Source: Acidobacteriaceae bacterium
GTDB taxonomy: Bacteria > Acidobacteriota > Terriglobia > Terriglobales > Acidobacteriaceae
Direction of reading: 5' to 3'
Assembly (NCBI GenBank): GCA_021323655.1
Contig: JAJPKO010000055.1
Span: forward strand, 16,399 to 80,398
Length of the DNA: 64,000 nucleotides
Position numbers and translations under genes: made by a program. The notes beneath the pieces are model-generated. The model ran no database searches. It was not told the DNA's origin and saw only the letters and a program-made list of their open reading frames with translations. This document shows, piece after piece, positions 26,527 through 35,013 of the stretch (positions within the stretch are counted from its first letter, which is position 1; each line of letters opens with the position of its first letter).

Positions 26527-26542
26527 TGCCGCAAATCAGGCA
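26527..26542 (+). promoter_or_regulatory. Upstream activator palindrome
   Basis: TGCCGCAAATCAGGCA, flanked to CTTGCC...GGCAAG, giving arms of up to seven bases. About 97 bp upstream of the promoter at 26638. Confidence 0.8.
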
Positions 26543-26637
26543 AGAACACCGAAACTCCAGAAACCAGATCCAGTGCCGAAAAACTGGAACTATCGCAAAA
26601 TGAACCAGCTAGGCTCACGAAAAGGTTACCGCGCAAA

Positions 26638-26654
26638 TGGCACGCCGCCTGCAT
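26638..26654 (+). promoter_or_regulatory. Sigma-54 promoter of DUF302 copy 2
   Basis: ATGGCACGCCGCCTGCA with GG 26640-26641, ten bases, GC 26652-26653. Predicted start near 26665, 20 bases before the ATG. Confidence 0.85.
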
Positions 26655-26684
26655 CATGCAGGCGTGAGGTGATTCAGGAACGGC

Positions 26685-27167
26685 ATGACTCCGATGGTGA
26701 AAGGCTTCTCCATTTCGGCTCAAAGAGCAGCCAGTTATCAAGAGGCCTTTCCCTACCTGTGCAGCGGACTCAAGCGGCGTGGTTTTGAAATCCTCAGTGA
26801 GCTGCGGGTAGGTCCGGCATTGGAACACGAGCTGGGATTGAGTTGGACGCATCTTGGATTGCCATGGCGCAGCTATACCGTCCTGGTGGTGTGGAGTCCG
26901 CCGGATGTCTGCCAAGCTGTATTGAGCGACCGCGACGGCGGGTTGCTGGCGCCCTTCAACATCTGCGTTGCCGGCGATGGGAGTTCGACGGTCGCATCGG
27001 TAATCAATTACTACGGCGCCTTGATCCCGCGGGATGGTCCCGTCGGTATTCGGCTTGTCATTCGAAACCTGACACGCAAGATCTACGAGGTTTTGGAGGA
27101 GTTCGCGAATCAGGAAGAACCGGTAGTACGTAGCGACGTGGAGGTGGCTGAGGTTCACACGATCTGA
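26685..27167 (+). CDS. DUF302-like protein, copy 2
   Basis: A 160-residue protein without signal peptide, related to 18485-18937: GFSISAQRAASYQEAFPYL, LKRRGFEILSELRVGPALEH, YTVLVVWSPPDVCQAVL, then DRDGGLLAPFNICVAGDG. The Cys in PPDVCQAVL is shared (PSDACPALL in copy 1). DUF302 domains have an unassigned role; a cytoplasmic ligand or metal-binding role is possible. It is the only gene directly behind its own sigma-54 promoter and palindrome. Confidence 0.75.
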   Translation: MTPMVKGFSISAQRAASYQEAFPYLCSGLKRRGFEILSELRVGPALEHELGLSWTHLGLPWRSYTVLVVWSPPDVCQAVLSDRDGGLLAPFNICVAGDGSSTVASVINYYGALIPRDGPVGIRLVIRNLTRKIYEVLEEFANQEEPVVRSDVEVAEVHTI

Positions 27168-27209
27168 ACGGGCTGAGCGAAACGTTTTTTGTCGCGACCC
27201 TTGCAGGAA

Positions 27210-27280
27210 CCCGGCGTCTGCGGTAGATGGCACCAACAACGGCCAGTCCTACCGAAGTTGTGGAAGGCGCAGACGCCGGG
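27210..27280 (+). repeat. Long-arm inverted repeat downstream of DUF302 copy 2
   Basis: CCCGGCGTCTGCG at 27210-27222 and CGCAGACGCCGGG at 27268-27280 are perfect 13-bp complements around 45 bases that include a possible inner GTAG/CTAC stem. It starts 43 bases after the stop at 27167. It could act as a terminator, a small RNA or a mobile palindrome; no T-run follows. Confidence 0.6.
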
Positions 27281-27445
27281 AACTGCGGGTAAGTGACATC
27301 TCAGTCCGCACCAGGTCAGCAGCGAGGTTGCTTGATTGCGCGGGTTGCAAGGGGAAGAGATTCCACCCGCGTCACCACAACGGAAGAGGGTTGTAGACAT
27401 CAGGGACAAAGATCCATTTCAGTTTCATTTGGAAAGGGGAAGGTT

Positions 27446-27628
27446 ATGGCAAAGGGTTCGGTTTTGAAAGCGGAAGCACCCGAAACGGCAATTGCTGCCA
27501 CTCCGTCGGAAGAACTCGAGGCACGCATTCGGCAGCGAGCCCATGAATTGTACGAGGCCCGCGGCGGGGAAGACGGTCACGATATCGAGGACTGGCTTCA
27601 AGCTGAGGCAGAAATCAACGCCGGCTAG
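27446..27628 (+). CDS. DUF2934 protein
   Basis: A 60-residue protein whose C-terminal part, RIRQRAHELYEARGGEDGHD followed by IEDWLQAEAEI, matches the DUF2934 signature (Arg-Ala-Tyr/His-Glu-Leu, then DWLxAExE). Such short acidic helical proteins are common in Acidobacteria and proteobacteria; their role is unknown. The ATG at 27446 has GGGGAAGG upstream. A long inverted repeat lies 166 bases before it. Confidence 0.8.
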   Translation: MAKGSVLKAEAPETAIAATPSEELEARIRQRAHELYEARGGEDGHDIEDWLQAEAEINAG

Positions 27629-27775
27629 ACCCGCGCGCCGGCTGTAAATTGGGCGATTGAAAAACCGGTGTGCATACGATGCGCGGGTTACATGCACGTC
27701 AAGGAGGGAGTTGTCCTTCATGTCGGTTGCTAAGGGCGCCAATACCAATATAGGACCTGATCGGATGGGATCGAG

Positions 27776-28756
27776 ATGAGGGTCATAAAACGGATTGCAG
27801 TTCTCACTTCCGGCGGGGATGCGCCGGGCATGAACTCGGCCATCCGCGCGGTAACACGCTGCGCGCTGGCTCAGGAATGGGATGTTCTTGGGGTGCGGCG
27901 TGGTTACGCAGGTCTGGTCGAAGACGAAGTCGAGCCCCTCACCGGCCGCTCGGTCAGCAACATCATGCAGTGCGGCGGGACCGTGCTCGGCAGCGCGCGA
28001 TGCCCGGAGTTCGAGGCAGAACCTACCCGCCGCCAGGCGCTCCGTAACCTCCAACAAAATCGGATCGACGCGCTGGTTGTGATTGGTGGCAACGGATCGC
28101 AGACTGGCGCTTTGGCTCTTGCCGAGATGGGCCTGCCAGTCGTGGGTGTGGCTTCGACGATCGACAATGATTTGGCCGGAAGCGAGGTCACGATCGGTGT
28201 AGATACCGCGTTGAACATTGCTCTCGAAGCAATTGATCGTCTTAAGACCACTGCATCATCGCATCAACGCGCGTTTTTGGTTGAAGTGATGGGCCGCAAG
28301 TGCGGTTACCTGGCTTTAATGGCGGGACTCGCCGGAGGCGCCGAGATCGTCGTGATTCCGGAAAGAGAAACTTCACCGGCAGAAGTGGCCCGTCAACTGC
28401 GCGCGGCGTACGAGCGAGGCAAGCGGCACGCATTGGCTGTTGTTGCCGAAGGTGCGCTTTATGATGCCGCCAAACTCGATGCGTGGTTCCGCGAACATGC
28501 CGGGCAGGTGGGCTTCGATACGCGCACCACCACGCTGGGGCACGTGCAGCGCGGCGGCACGCCCACGGCCTTCGACAGGCTGCTGGGCGCTCGCCTCGGT
28601 GCGGGAGCGGTGGCGGCGCTGACGCGAGGGGAGCAGGGAGTTCTTGTGGGCCTCAACGAGGGCAAGGTCACGACAACGCCCTTAACCGAGGTAGTCGGCG
28701 TTCCGAAGATTGTCGATCCGGAGCTATTCCGGCTGGCTTCCGTTCTGGAGAAGTGA
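27776..28756 (+). CDS. pfkA: 6-phosphofructokinase
   Basis: A 326-residue cytoplasmic enzyme that phosphorylates fructose 6-phosphate, the usual length for bacterial PfkA. It shows GGDAPGMN (13-20), the nucleotide loop GGNGSQTGA (104-112), the catalytic STIDND with Thr128, Asp130 and Asp132, MGRKCGYLA and HVQRGG. The usual GGDGS loop has Asn106 in place of Asp, which may alter Mg-phosphate binding or donor choice; the following Gly argues against a pyrophosphate-type enzyme, which has Asp there. The stop overlaps the start of the phosphorylase gene (TGATG), so the two are translationally coupled in a glycogen-use operon. Confidence 0.9.
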   Translation: MRVIKRIAVLTSGGDAPGMNSAIRAVTRCALAQEWDVLGVRRGYAGLVEDEVEPLTGRSVSNIMQCGGTVLGSARCPEFEAEPTRRQALRNLQQNRIDALVVIGGNGSQTGALALAEMGLPVVGVASTIDNDLAGSEVTIGVDTALNIALEAIDRLKTTASSHQRAFLVEVMGRKCGYLALMAGLAGGAEIVVIPERETSPAEVARQLRAAYERGKRHALAVVAEGALYDAAKLDAWFREHAGQVGFDTRTTTLGHVQRGGTPTAFDRLLGARLGAGAVAALTRGEQGVLVGLNEGKVTTTPLTEVVGVPKIVDPELFRLASVLEK

Positions 28757-30624
28757 TGAGCAGCCCAGGCGGGCAAGAAAGGCTTGATATGAGCAGCGTG
28801 CAAAAAGATCCCGTTTGCGGCATGGTGGCATCGCCTGAAACAGGATTGTCGCTGGTTTATGAGGGGCAAACGATCGGCTTCTGTTCCGAGTATTGCAGGG
28901 AGAAATTCCAGCAGAACCCGCGTCGCTACCTGGCCAGCGTCATTCACGTGGATGACGACGCAAAAGAAGGCCGGCGCATTGCGTATTTCACAATGGAGGT
29001 TGCTCTCGATCGGGATATTCCAACGTACTCTGGCGGCCTCGGCGTTCTGGCAGGAGACATGCTCCGGGCGTGCGCGGACCTTCATGTGCCCGTGGTCGGA
29101 GTCAGCATGTTGTGGCGCAAGGGATACTTCGAGCAAGTCCTTGATTCCACCGGGCGGCAGCGGGAGCTGCCGGTCAACTTCAAACCGGGATTGCCTTTAC
29201 GGCCTCTCGCTCCGCACGTGGAGGTTTCGATTGAGGGACGCCCGGTCTGGGTTCGTGCCTGGCAGTACGCTCTCGGAGATGCGGACTTCACGCTTCCCGT
29301 CATTCTTCTGGACACCGACGTAGAGCAGAACAGCGAATACGACCGGAGCCTTACGGATCACCTCTACGGGGGTGACCAGCGATACCGGCTGGCGCAGGAG
29401 GCGATCCTTGGCATCGGCGGTGTGCGAATGCTCCAGACATTGGGTTACTGCGGAATCCAGCGCTACCACATGAACGAGGGTCATGCCAGTCTGCTGGTTC
29501 TGGAATTGCTGAACTGGCAGGGGGGAACAGAGCCTGTTGATTGGGACTTCGAAGATGTCCGGCAACGATGCATCTTTACAACGCACACTCCCGTTCCCGC
29601 GGGCCATGACCAGTTCGATTGGCAGTCTGTGCAACGAGTTGCCGGACCGATGGTTTCAGCGGACGTGCTCCGCATGCTGGGCGGGCAGGAGAAGCTCAAC
29701 ATGACACTGCTCGGACTCAACCTCAGCCGGTATGTGAATGGCGTCGCCCAGCGGCACGAAGAGGTATCGCGAGAAATGTTTCCCGGCTATCCCATTCACC
29801 ACATCACCAACGGCGTGCATTCTGCAACGTGGACTTGTGAAAGCTTCCAGCGGCTCTATGACGAATACATACCCGACTGGCGCAGGGATCCGGCCATGCT
29901 CCGGAAGGCGCTGAATATTCCAAACGAAAAGATAGCGGCCGCCCACGCGGAGGCTAAGGCAAGGATGTTCACTTTCGTGAAGGAGAGAACGGGCCGCACC
30001 CTGTCCGACGAAGCGCTAACCCTAGGATTCGCACGTAGAGCAACGGCATACAAACACGCCGGCCTAGTCTTTACGGATCCAGCGCGTCTCGTTCAGATTG
30101 CAAAAACCGCCGGTCCGTTGCAGTTTGTTTTTGCGGGAAAGGCGCACCCGCAGGACGAGGGAGGCAAACGGGAAATCGAGCATATCGTTAGGTTCGCGCG
30201 AGAGATCGGAGAGGACATTCCAGTTGTGTACCTCGAAAACTACGACCTCGCGATGGCAAAGCTGTTGGTATCAGGAACTGATTTGTGGCTCAATACACCG
30301 CAGCGTCCCATGGAAGCTTCCGGGACTTCGGGCATGAAGGCGGCGCACAATGGAGTTCCCAGCTTCAGTACTCTGGACGGCTGGTGGATAGAAGGCCACA
30401 TTGAAGACGTGACCGGCTGGTCGATCGGTTCCTCCGCCTCATCTGACCCGGAGAGAGATGCCGAGGCTCTGCTGAACAAACTCGAAGAGGTCATTCTGCC
30501 AGCGTTTCATCACAATCGTGAGCATTGGATGGACGTCATGCGCCACGCGATTGCGCTGAACGCGTCATACTTCAATACGCACCGAATGGTGCAGCAATAC
30601 GTTACCAACGCCTATCTCGGATAG
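28756..30624 (+). CDS. YHS domain fused to alpha-glucan phosphorylase
   Basis: A 622-residue protein. Residues 17-60 form a YHS metal-binding domain (KDPVCGM, then FCSEYCREKFQQNP with Cys43 and Cys47), normally found on copper ATPases and metal carriers. The rest is a short-type GT35 alpha-glucan phosphorylase (YFTMEVALDRDIPTYSGGLG, RYHMNEGHASLL, EASGTSGMKAAHNG with pyridoxal-phosphate Lys528), which releases glucose 1-phosphate from glycogen or maltodextrins. I took ATG 28756, overlapping the pfkA stop; ATG 28789 would still keep the YHS domain. The fusion is unusual: metal state might control glycogen breakdown, but this is inference. Confidence 0.88.
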   Translation: MSSPGGQERLDMSSVQKDPVCGMVASPETGLSLVYEGQTIGFCSEYCREKFQQNPRRYLASVIHVDDDAKEGRRIAYFTMEVALDRDIPTYSGGLGVLAGDMLRACADLHVPVVGVSMLWRKGYFEQVLDSTGRQRELPVNFKPGLPLRPLAPHVEVSIEGRPVWVRAWQYALGDADFTLPVILLDTDVEQNSEYDRSLTDHLYGGDQRYRLAQEAILGIGGVRMLQTLGYCGIQRYHMNEGHASLLVLELLNWQGGTEPVDWDFEDVRQRCIFTTHTPVPAGHDQFDWQSVQRVAGPMVSADVLRMLGGQEKLNMTLLGLNLSRYVNGVAQRHEEVSREMFPGYPIHHITNGVHSATWTCESFQRLYDEYIPDWRRDPAMLRKALNIPNEKIAAAHAEAKARMFTFVKERTGRTLSDEALTLGFARRATAYKHAGLVFTDPARLVQIAKTAGPLQFVFAGKAHPQDEGGKREIEHIVRFAREIGEDIPVVYLENYDLAMAKLLVSGTDLWLNTPQRPMEASGTSGMKAAHNGVPSFSTLDGWWIEGHIEDVTGWSIGSSASSDPERDAEALLNKLEEVILPAFHHNREHWMDVMRHAIALNASYFNTHRMVQQYVTNAYLG

Positions 30625-30753
30625 CGGACCTCTCGTTCGTCGTCCGACAAACACGAAAGGAATCGAGGCTGCTTGGTACGCAATGACAGTTTTTCATTTC
30701 ATGAATTAGGTTCAGGTTCTCAAAGTGAGTGATCCTGTTACCGAGAGGTCTAA

Positions 30754-32802
30754 ATGCACGACTGGTTTGCGCTCGAAGGATCTCCATCTCCACTCGGGGT
30801 TACATGGATCGAGGACGAGGCAGCATACAACTTTGCCCTTTATTCAAGGCATGCAACCGCAGTCACGCTGTTGCTCTATTCCGAGATCGACCTCGCGACG
30901 CCAACTTATGAACACCGGCTCAATCCTCTCCTCAATAAGTCGGGCCGAATCTGGCATTGCCGGCTGCGGAAAAGTTCAATTCCAGACGCTCGGTACTACG
31001 CATATCAAGTCGCCGGGCCCAAGACAGTAGAAGAGGGGCACCGTTTCGACGCACGCAAGGTCTTGCTCGATCCTTACGCGCGCTGTGTGTGCTTCCCAAC
31101 GCGGTTCAGCCGTGCGGCTGCATCGAGCCCCGGTTCGAACGCCGGCAGGGCCCCTCTTGGACTCATAACGAGCGGACCGCGCGGTAAATGGGCCGAAGAT
31201 CGAGGTCATGCGCATACCTCCGATCTCGTCATCTACGAGTTGCATGTGCGCGGCTTCACCAAAAGGGAGAACTCGGGCGTTCCGATGCCTCACCGCGGCA
31301 CCTTCCTTGGAGTGGTCGAAAAGATTCCTTATTTGAAGGAACTGGGTATCACGGCGGTGGAGCTGCTTCCGGTCATGCAGCAGGACCCGCAGGAAGGAAG
31401 CTACTGGGGCTACATGCCCTTGAACTTCTTTTCCCCCCATCATGAATACGCCAGCGCCGGCAAGCCCTTCGATGCACTGAACGAATTCCGAATGATGGTA
31501 CGAGCCCTGCATGAGGCTGGAATTGAAGTGTTACTGGATGTGGTGTACAACCACACCGCTGAAGGGAATGAAGAAGGCCCGACTTACAGCTATCGCGGCA
31601 TCGACAACACGACCTATTACCTTCTCGAACCGGATCGGTGCCGTTATCGGAATGACAGCGGCACGGGCAATACTCTCAACTGCGCCAACCCCTATGTGCG
31701 CAAGATGATCCTGGACAGCATGCGGTTCTGGAGGGAACAAATGCGCGTGGATGGTTTTCGCTTCGACCTAGCCTCCATCTTCACGCGGAACGAGGACGGG
31801 ACCATCAACCTCTCTGACCCGCCTGTGATCGCGGAAATAGGCGCCAGCCCGGAACTGGAGAATCTGCGCTTAATTGCGGAGGCGTGGGATCCAGCCACCT
31901 ACCAGTTGGGCCAAGGTTTTCCCGGGATTTCGTGGCTGCAATGGAACGGCCAGTTCCGCGACGATGTGCGCGCCTTTTTGCGCGGCGACGCGGATATGGT
32001 TCCGAAGCTGATGTCGCGTATCTACGGAAGCTGCGACATCTTTCCCGACGATCTCGCGAACTCCTATCGGCCCTACCAGAGCGTAAATTTCGTGACCTGT
32101 CATGATGGGTTCTGCCTGTATGATCTTGTTTCCTACGGCCGGAAACACAATGAGGCCAACGGTCACGGCAACACAGACGGAACCGATTGCAACCTAAGCT
32201 GGAACTGTGGCTGGGAGGGTGATGTTGGAGCGCCAGCCTCTGTGCTCGAGGTGCGCAGACAACAAGTGAAGAATTTCTGCACACTGCTGTTCCTGTCGAA
32301 TGGCACGCCAATGTTCTGTGCCGGGGATGAATTTATGAATACCCAGCGAGGGAACAACAATCCCTACAACCAGGACAACGAGACCACCTGGCTGAACTGG
32401 GATCTGCTTGACCAAAACCGGGACATATTCCGCTTCTTCAGTAGCATGATCGCTTTCCGCAAAAGCCATCCCTCCATCTCCCGCAGCCGGTACTGGCGCG
32501 ATGACATCCGCTGGTATGGAACTTCAGGTGGTCCTGATCTTGGCCAGGATTCACGTTGCTTGGCATACTTTCTCGATGGCGCGGTCCTCAACGACGCGGA
32601 CATTTATGTCATGATCAACGGCTCTCCGGACCCAGTTGCATTTATCGTGCAGGAGGGCCATCCGGGGGAATGGCGCCGCGTGATCGACACCAGCCTGCCG
32701 TCGCCAAATGACATCTGCGATCCCGGAACCGAGTTCCGTTTATCGGACTCCGGATACGTCCTAAAATCCAGGTCTATTGTCGTTCTTATTCGTCGACAAT
32801 GA
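30754..32802 (+). CDS. glgX: Glycogen debranching enzyme GlgX (GH13)
   Basis: A 682-residue cytoplasmic isoamylase-type enzyme that hydrolyses alpha-1,6 branches of phosphorylase-limit glycogen. An N-terminal CBM48-like domain (about 10-110) precedes the GH13 barrel with VVYNHT, the nucleophile Asp338 in VDGFRFDLAS, the acid/base Glu376 in LIAEAWD and Asp451 in FVTCHDG. It lies 129 bases after the phosphorylase gene with its own GAGAGG site and completes a glycogen degradation set with pfkA and the phosphorylase. Confidence 0.92.
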   Translation: MHDWFALEGSPSPLGVTWIEDEAAYNFALYSRHATAVTLLLYSEIDLATPTYEHRLNPLLNKSGRIWHCRLRKSSIPDARYYAYQVAGPKTVEEGHRFDARKVLLDPYARCVCFPTRFSRAAASSPGSNAGRAPLGLITSGPRGKWAEDRGHAHTSDLVIYELHVRGFTKRENSGVPMPHRGTFLGVVEKIPYLKELGITAVELLPVMQQDPQEGSYWGYMPLNFFSPHHEYASAGKPFDALNEFRMMVRALHEAGIEVLLDVVYNHTAEGNEEGPTYSYRGIDNTTYYLLEPDRCRYRNDSGTGNTLNCANPYVRKMILDSMRFWREQMRVDGFRFDLASIFTRNEDGTINLSDPPVIAEIGASPELENLRLIAEAWDPATYQLGQGFPGISWLQWNGQFRDDVRAFLRGDADMVPKLMSRIYGSCDIFPDDLANSYRPYQSVNFVTCHDGFCLYDLVSYGRKHNEANGHGNTDGTDCNLSWNCGWEGDVGAPASVLEVRRQQVKNFCTLLFLSNGTPMFCAGDEFMNTQRGNNNPYNQDNETTWLNWDLLDQNRDIFRFFSSMIAFRKSHPSISRSRYWRDDIRWYGTSGGPDLGQDSRCLAYFLDGAVLNDADIYVMINGSPDPVAFIVQEGHPGEWRRVIDTSLPSPNDICDPGTEFRLSDSGYVLKSRSIVVLIRRQ

Positions 32803-32985
32803 GCCGTAAAGCACGGACAGGCCTGCCTGCTCGCGATCCGAAACAGCACATTCTTGGTCGAGGGAGGAGCGGGTCTATCATGCATGTGCTCCTTGTTGCG
32901 TTTGTGTGAGGAGTGCTATACATAGGGCAGGTCGATCCGGCACTTCCCCAAGGTTGCACCCAAGTTGCCGCGGCCCCGCAACCCG

Positions 32986-33432
32986 ATGCTTCGGAAAACC
33001 ATTCTCGTTGTGGCTCTGTTCGCGCTGACGGTCACCCAGGCGCTGGCGGTGAATTGTGATTTGCGCTGCGCGCTGATGGATGAATCGCCGGGAAACGACA
33101 GTTGCAATCCACATGCGTCGATGGCAATGGGACACGAACAGATGGAACATTGTCACGGAATGTCCATGCAAGCAGGTAGTGAATCGACTGCCGAACTGAT
33201 TGGACATGATGGCTGTGGAGCTGCGATCTGCAACGTAGGGTTGGTCGCGCTGATGAAGAGCCCCGCTACGGGCGATTCGCTAGCCTCCACGTCGTCCGCG
33301 ACACATCCAGTGCTCGTGACTCTCCCTGCACCGGCTGGCGGAAGTCTCCGGAGCATGGCGTTACGGCGCTCGTCGCGACAAGCGGGGAATACCCCACTCG
33401 AGTTGCGCCCAGGCTCTTCTCTCCGTATCTAG
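32986..33432 (+). CDS. Small exported Cys/Met/His protein at the head of the copper oxidase operon
   Basis: A 148-residue exported protein: signal MLRKTILVVALFALTVTQAL, then NCDLRCALMDES, SCNPHASMAMGHEQMEHCHG, MSMQAGSES and CGAAICN, and an Arg-rich C-terminus ending SSLRI. The Cys/Met/His cluster suggests soft-metal binding. Similar short proteins head the cus operon (48540) and, with a different tail, the czc operon (58929); the LRI end is shared with 48540. A TTG at 32965 is an alternative start. It precedes the multicopper oxidase by 96 bases on the same strand. Confidence 0.6.
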   Translation: MLRKTILVVALFALTVTQALAVNCDLRCALMDESPGNDSCNPHASMAMGHEQMEHCHGMSMQAGSESTAELIGHDGCGAAICNVGLVALMKSPATGDSLASTSSATHPVLVTLPAPAGGSLRSMALRRSSRQAGNTPLELRPGSSLRI

Positions 33433-33528
33433 CTCAATCTCCTCACTTCGCATTTCACCGGGTTGTCAGGCGTATTTCGCCTCGGCACTTTCCATGTCCA
33501 CCCTTTCACCCGATGGGGAGTTGTTCTC

Positions 33529-35013
33529 ATGAGCAGTCGACGAACCTTCATTCAAAAGGCGCTGGGGCTTGGCGCCAGCGTGTTTGCTACTTCAAAGCTA
33601 TCGGCCGAAACGTCGGGCCGGCCAGCCTCGCGCATCGCTCGGAGCAACAACCGAAATCGAGACGCGGCCTTCAATATGCCTGTCGTGACCACCGATATTG
33701 GCGATCTGCCGTTCACGATGGACGGAAACGTCAAAGTTTTTCGGCTCGTCGCGGAGGTCGTAAGGCAGCAGATCAATCCGATGAAGTCCATCGATGTTTG
33801 GGGCTTCAATGGCAGCGCGCCGGGACCGACCATTCAAGTGAACCAGGGCGATCGAGTCCGCGTGGTCTTCGAGAACCATTTGCCCGAGCCAACCTCGCTT
33901 CATTGGCACGGCTTCGAAGACACGATCCCAAACGACGGAATGCCGGGCATCAGCCAGCCGCCGGTCAAGCCCGGTGGCCGCTTTGTCTATGAATTCGACA
34001 TCCATCAGGAGGGCACCTACTTCTACCACTCGCACATGGCAATGCAAGAGATGGCGGGCATGCTCGGCGGTTTCATCATGCACCCCAAGGAGCCGTATCG
34101 CCCGCATTGCGACAAGGACTTCCTGATTCATTTACAGGAATACGCGGTCCTGCCCAGCAACACCGTTCCCAACACCATGAACATGGAGTTCAACTGGTTG
34201 TTGTTTAACGGTAAAGCCGGCCCGGCCACCACGCCTCTGATTGTGAGGTTGGGTGATCGCGTGCGCGTTCGCTTCGTAAACCTGGGTATGGATCACCATC
34301 CAATGCACCTGCATGGGCACACGTTCTATGTGACGGGAACGGAGGGCGGGCGTATTCCGGAAGGCGCCTGGTGGCCTGGCAACACCGTGCTTGTCGGCGT
34401 GGCGCAAGCCCGGGCAGTCGAGTTTGTGGCCAACAATCCCGGCGACTGGATGCTGCACTGCCACCTGCCGCACCACATGATGAACCAGATGTCTTCGGTT
34501 GCCGGAAAGATGACGCGTTCGATGGGTATGCCCGCGGGAGGCGATATGAACACCGGCATGGGGATGCTGCAGGGCGAACCTGGCGCTCCTCTCGGTGAGG
34601 ACTATGGCCCCACGCTCGGCCGCGGTCTTGGCGGGGTCGGGAACACGACGGATACCTCAACCACGAATGGCCCTCTCTCGCAACAGAAGGCGATGGACGC
34701 AATGCCTGGCATGCAGCACGACATGGGCAACATGCAGATGGACCAGATGTCGCCGGACGACATCGCAAAGAATGCGAACGACGTCCCAAACTTTCCGCAG
34801 GACGCTTACATGGAAGGGCCAATGATGGCAATGGATGGCGCCGTTGAACGGCCCGAGAATTATGGCCTGAATGCGGGCTGGAGCGGGTTCATGCAGGGAA
34901 TGATGACCTTTGTCCGCGTGCTGCCGCCCGACAAATACGACGAAGTGATTTCGCGCATGAAGAAAGCCAACCGTCCGCATGATCCCTATACTGCCATTCT
35001 GGAGCGTGCCTAA
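33529..35013 (+). CDS. Two-domain multicopper oxidase
   Basis: A 494-residue exported oxidase with a Tat signal (SSRRTFIQKALGLGASVFA). The copper ligands are complete: HWHG (125-128), HSH (167-169), HPMHLHGH (257-264) and HCHLPHH (310-316). The spacing gives a short, two-domain enzyme rather than three-domain CopA/CueO. A Met/Gln-rich C-terminal extension (MQHDMGNMQMDQM and others) should bind Cu(I). The role is oxidation of periplasmic Cu(I) or related substrates. ATG 33529 has GGGGAG eight bases upstream. Its stop overlaps the next gene (TAATG). Confidence 0.9.
   Translation: MSSRRTFIQKALGLGASVFATSKLSAETSGRPASRIARSNNRNRDAAFNMPVVTTDIGDLPFTMDGNVKVFRLVAEVVRQQINPMKSIDVWGFNGSAPGPTIQVNQGDRVRVVFENHLPEPTSLHWHGFEDTIPNDGMPGISQPPVKPGGRFVYEFDIHQEGTYFYHSHMAMQEMAGMLGGFIMHPKEPYRPHCDKDFLIHLQEYAVLPSNTVPNTMNMEFNWLLFNGKAGPATTPLIVRLGDRVRVRFVNLGMDHHPMHLHGHTFYVTGTEGGRIPEGAWWPGNTVLVGVAQARAVEFVANNPGDWMLHCHLPHHMMNQMSSVAGKMTRSMGMPAGGDMNTGMGMLQGEPGAPLGEDYGPTLGRGLGGVGNTTDTSTTNGPLSQQKAMDAMPGMQHDMGNMQMDQMSPDDIAKNANDVPNFPQDAYMEGPMMAMDGAVERPENYGLNAGWSGFMQGMMTFVRVLPPDKYDEVISRMKKANRPHDPYTAILERA

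Larger units (their letters stand above)
26305..26684. other. Regulatory intergenic stretch
   Basis: About 380 bases without a supported gene. It holds the activator palindrome at 26527-26542 and the sigma-54 promoter at 26638-26654. The first 200 bases show no feature. Confidence 0.5.
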
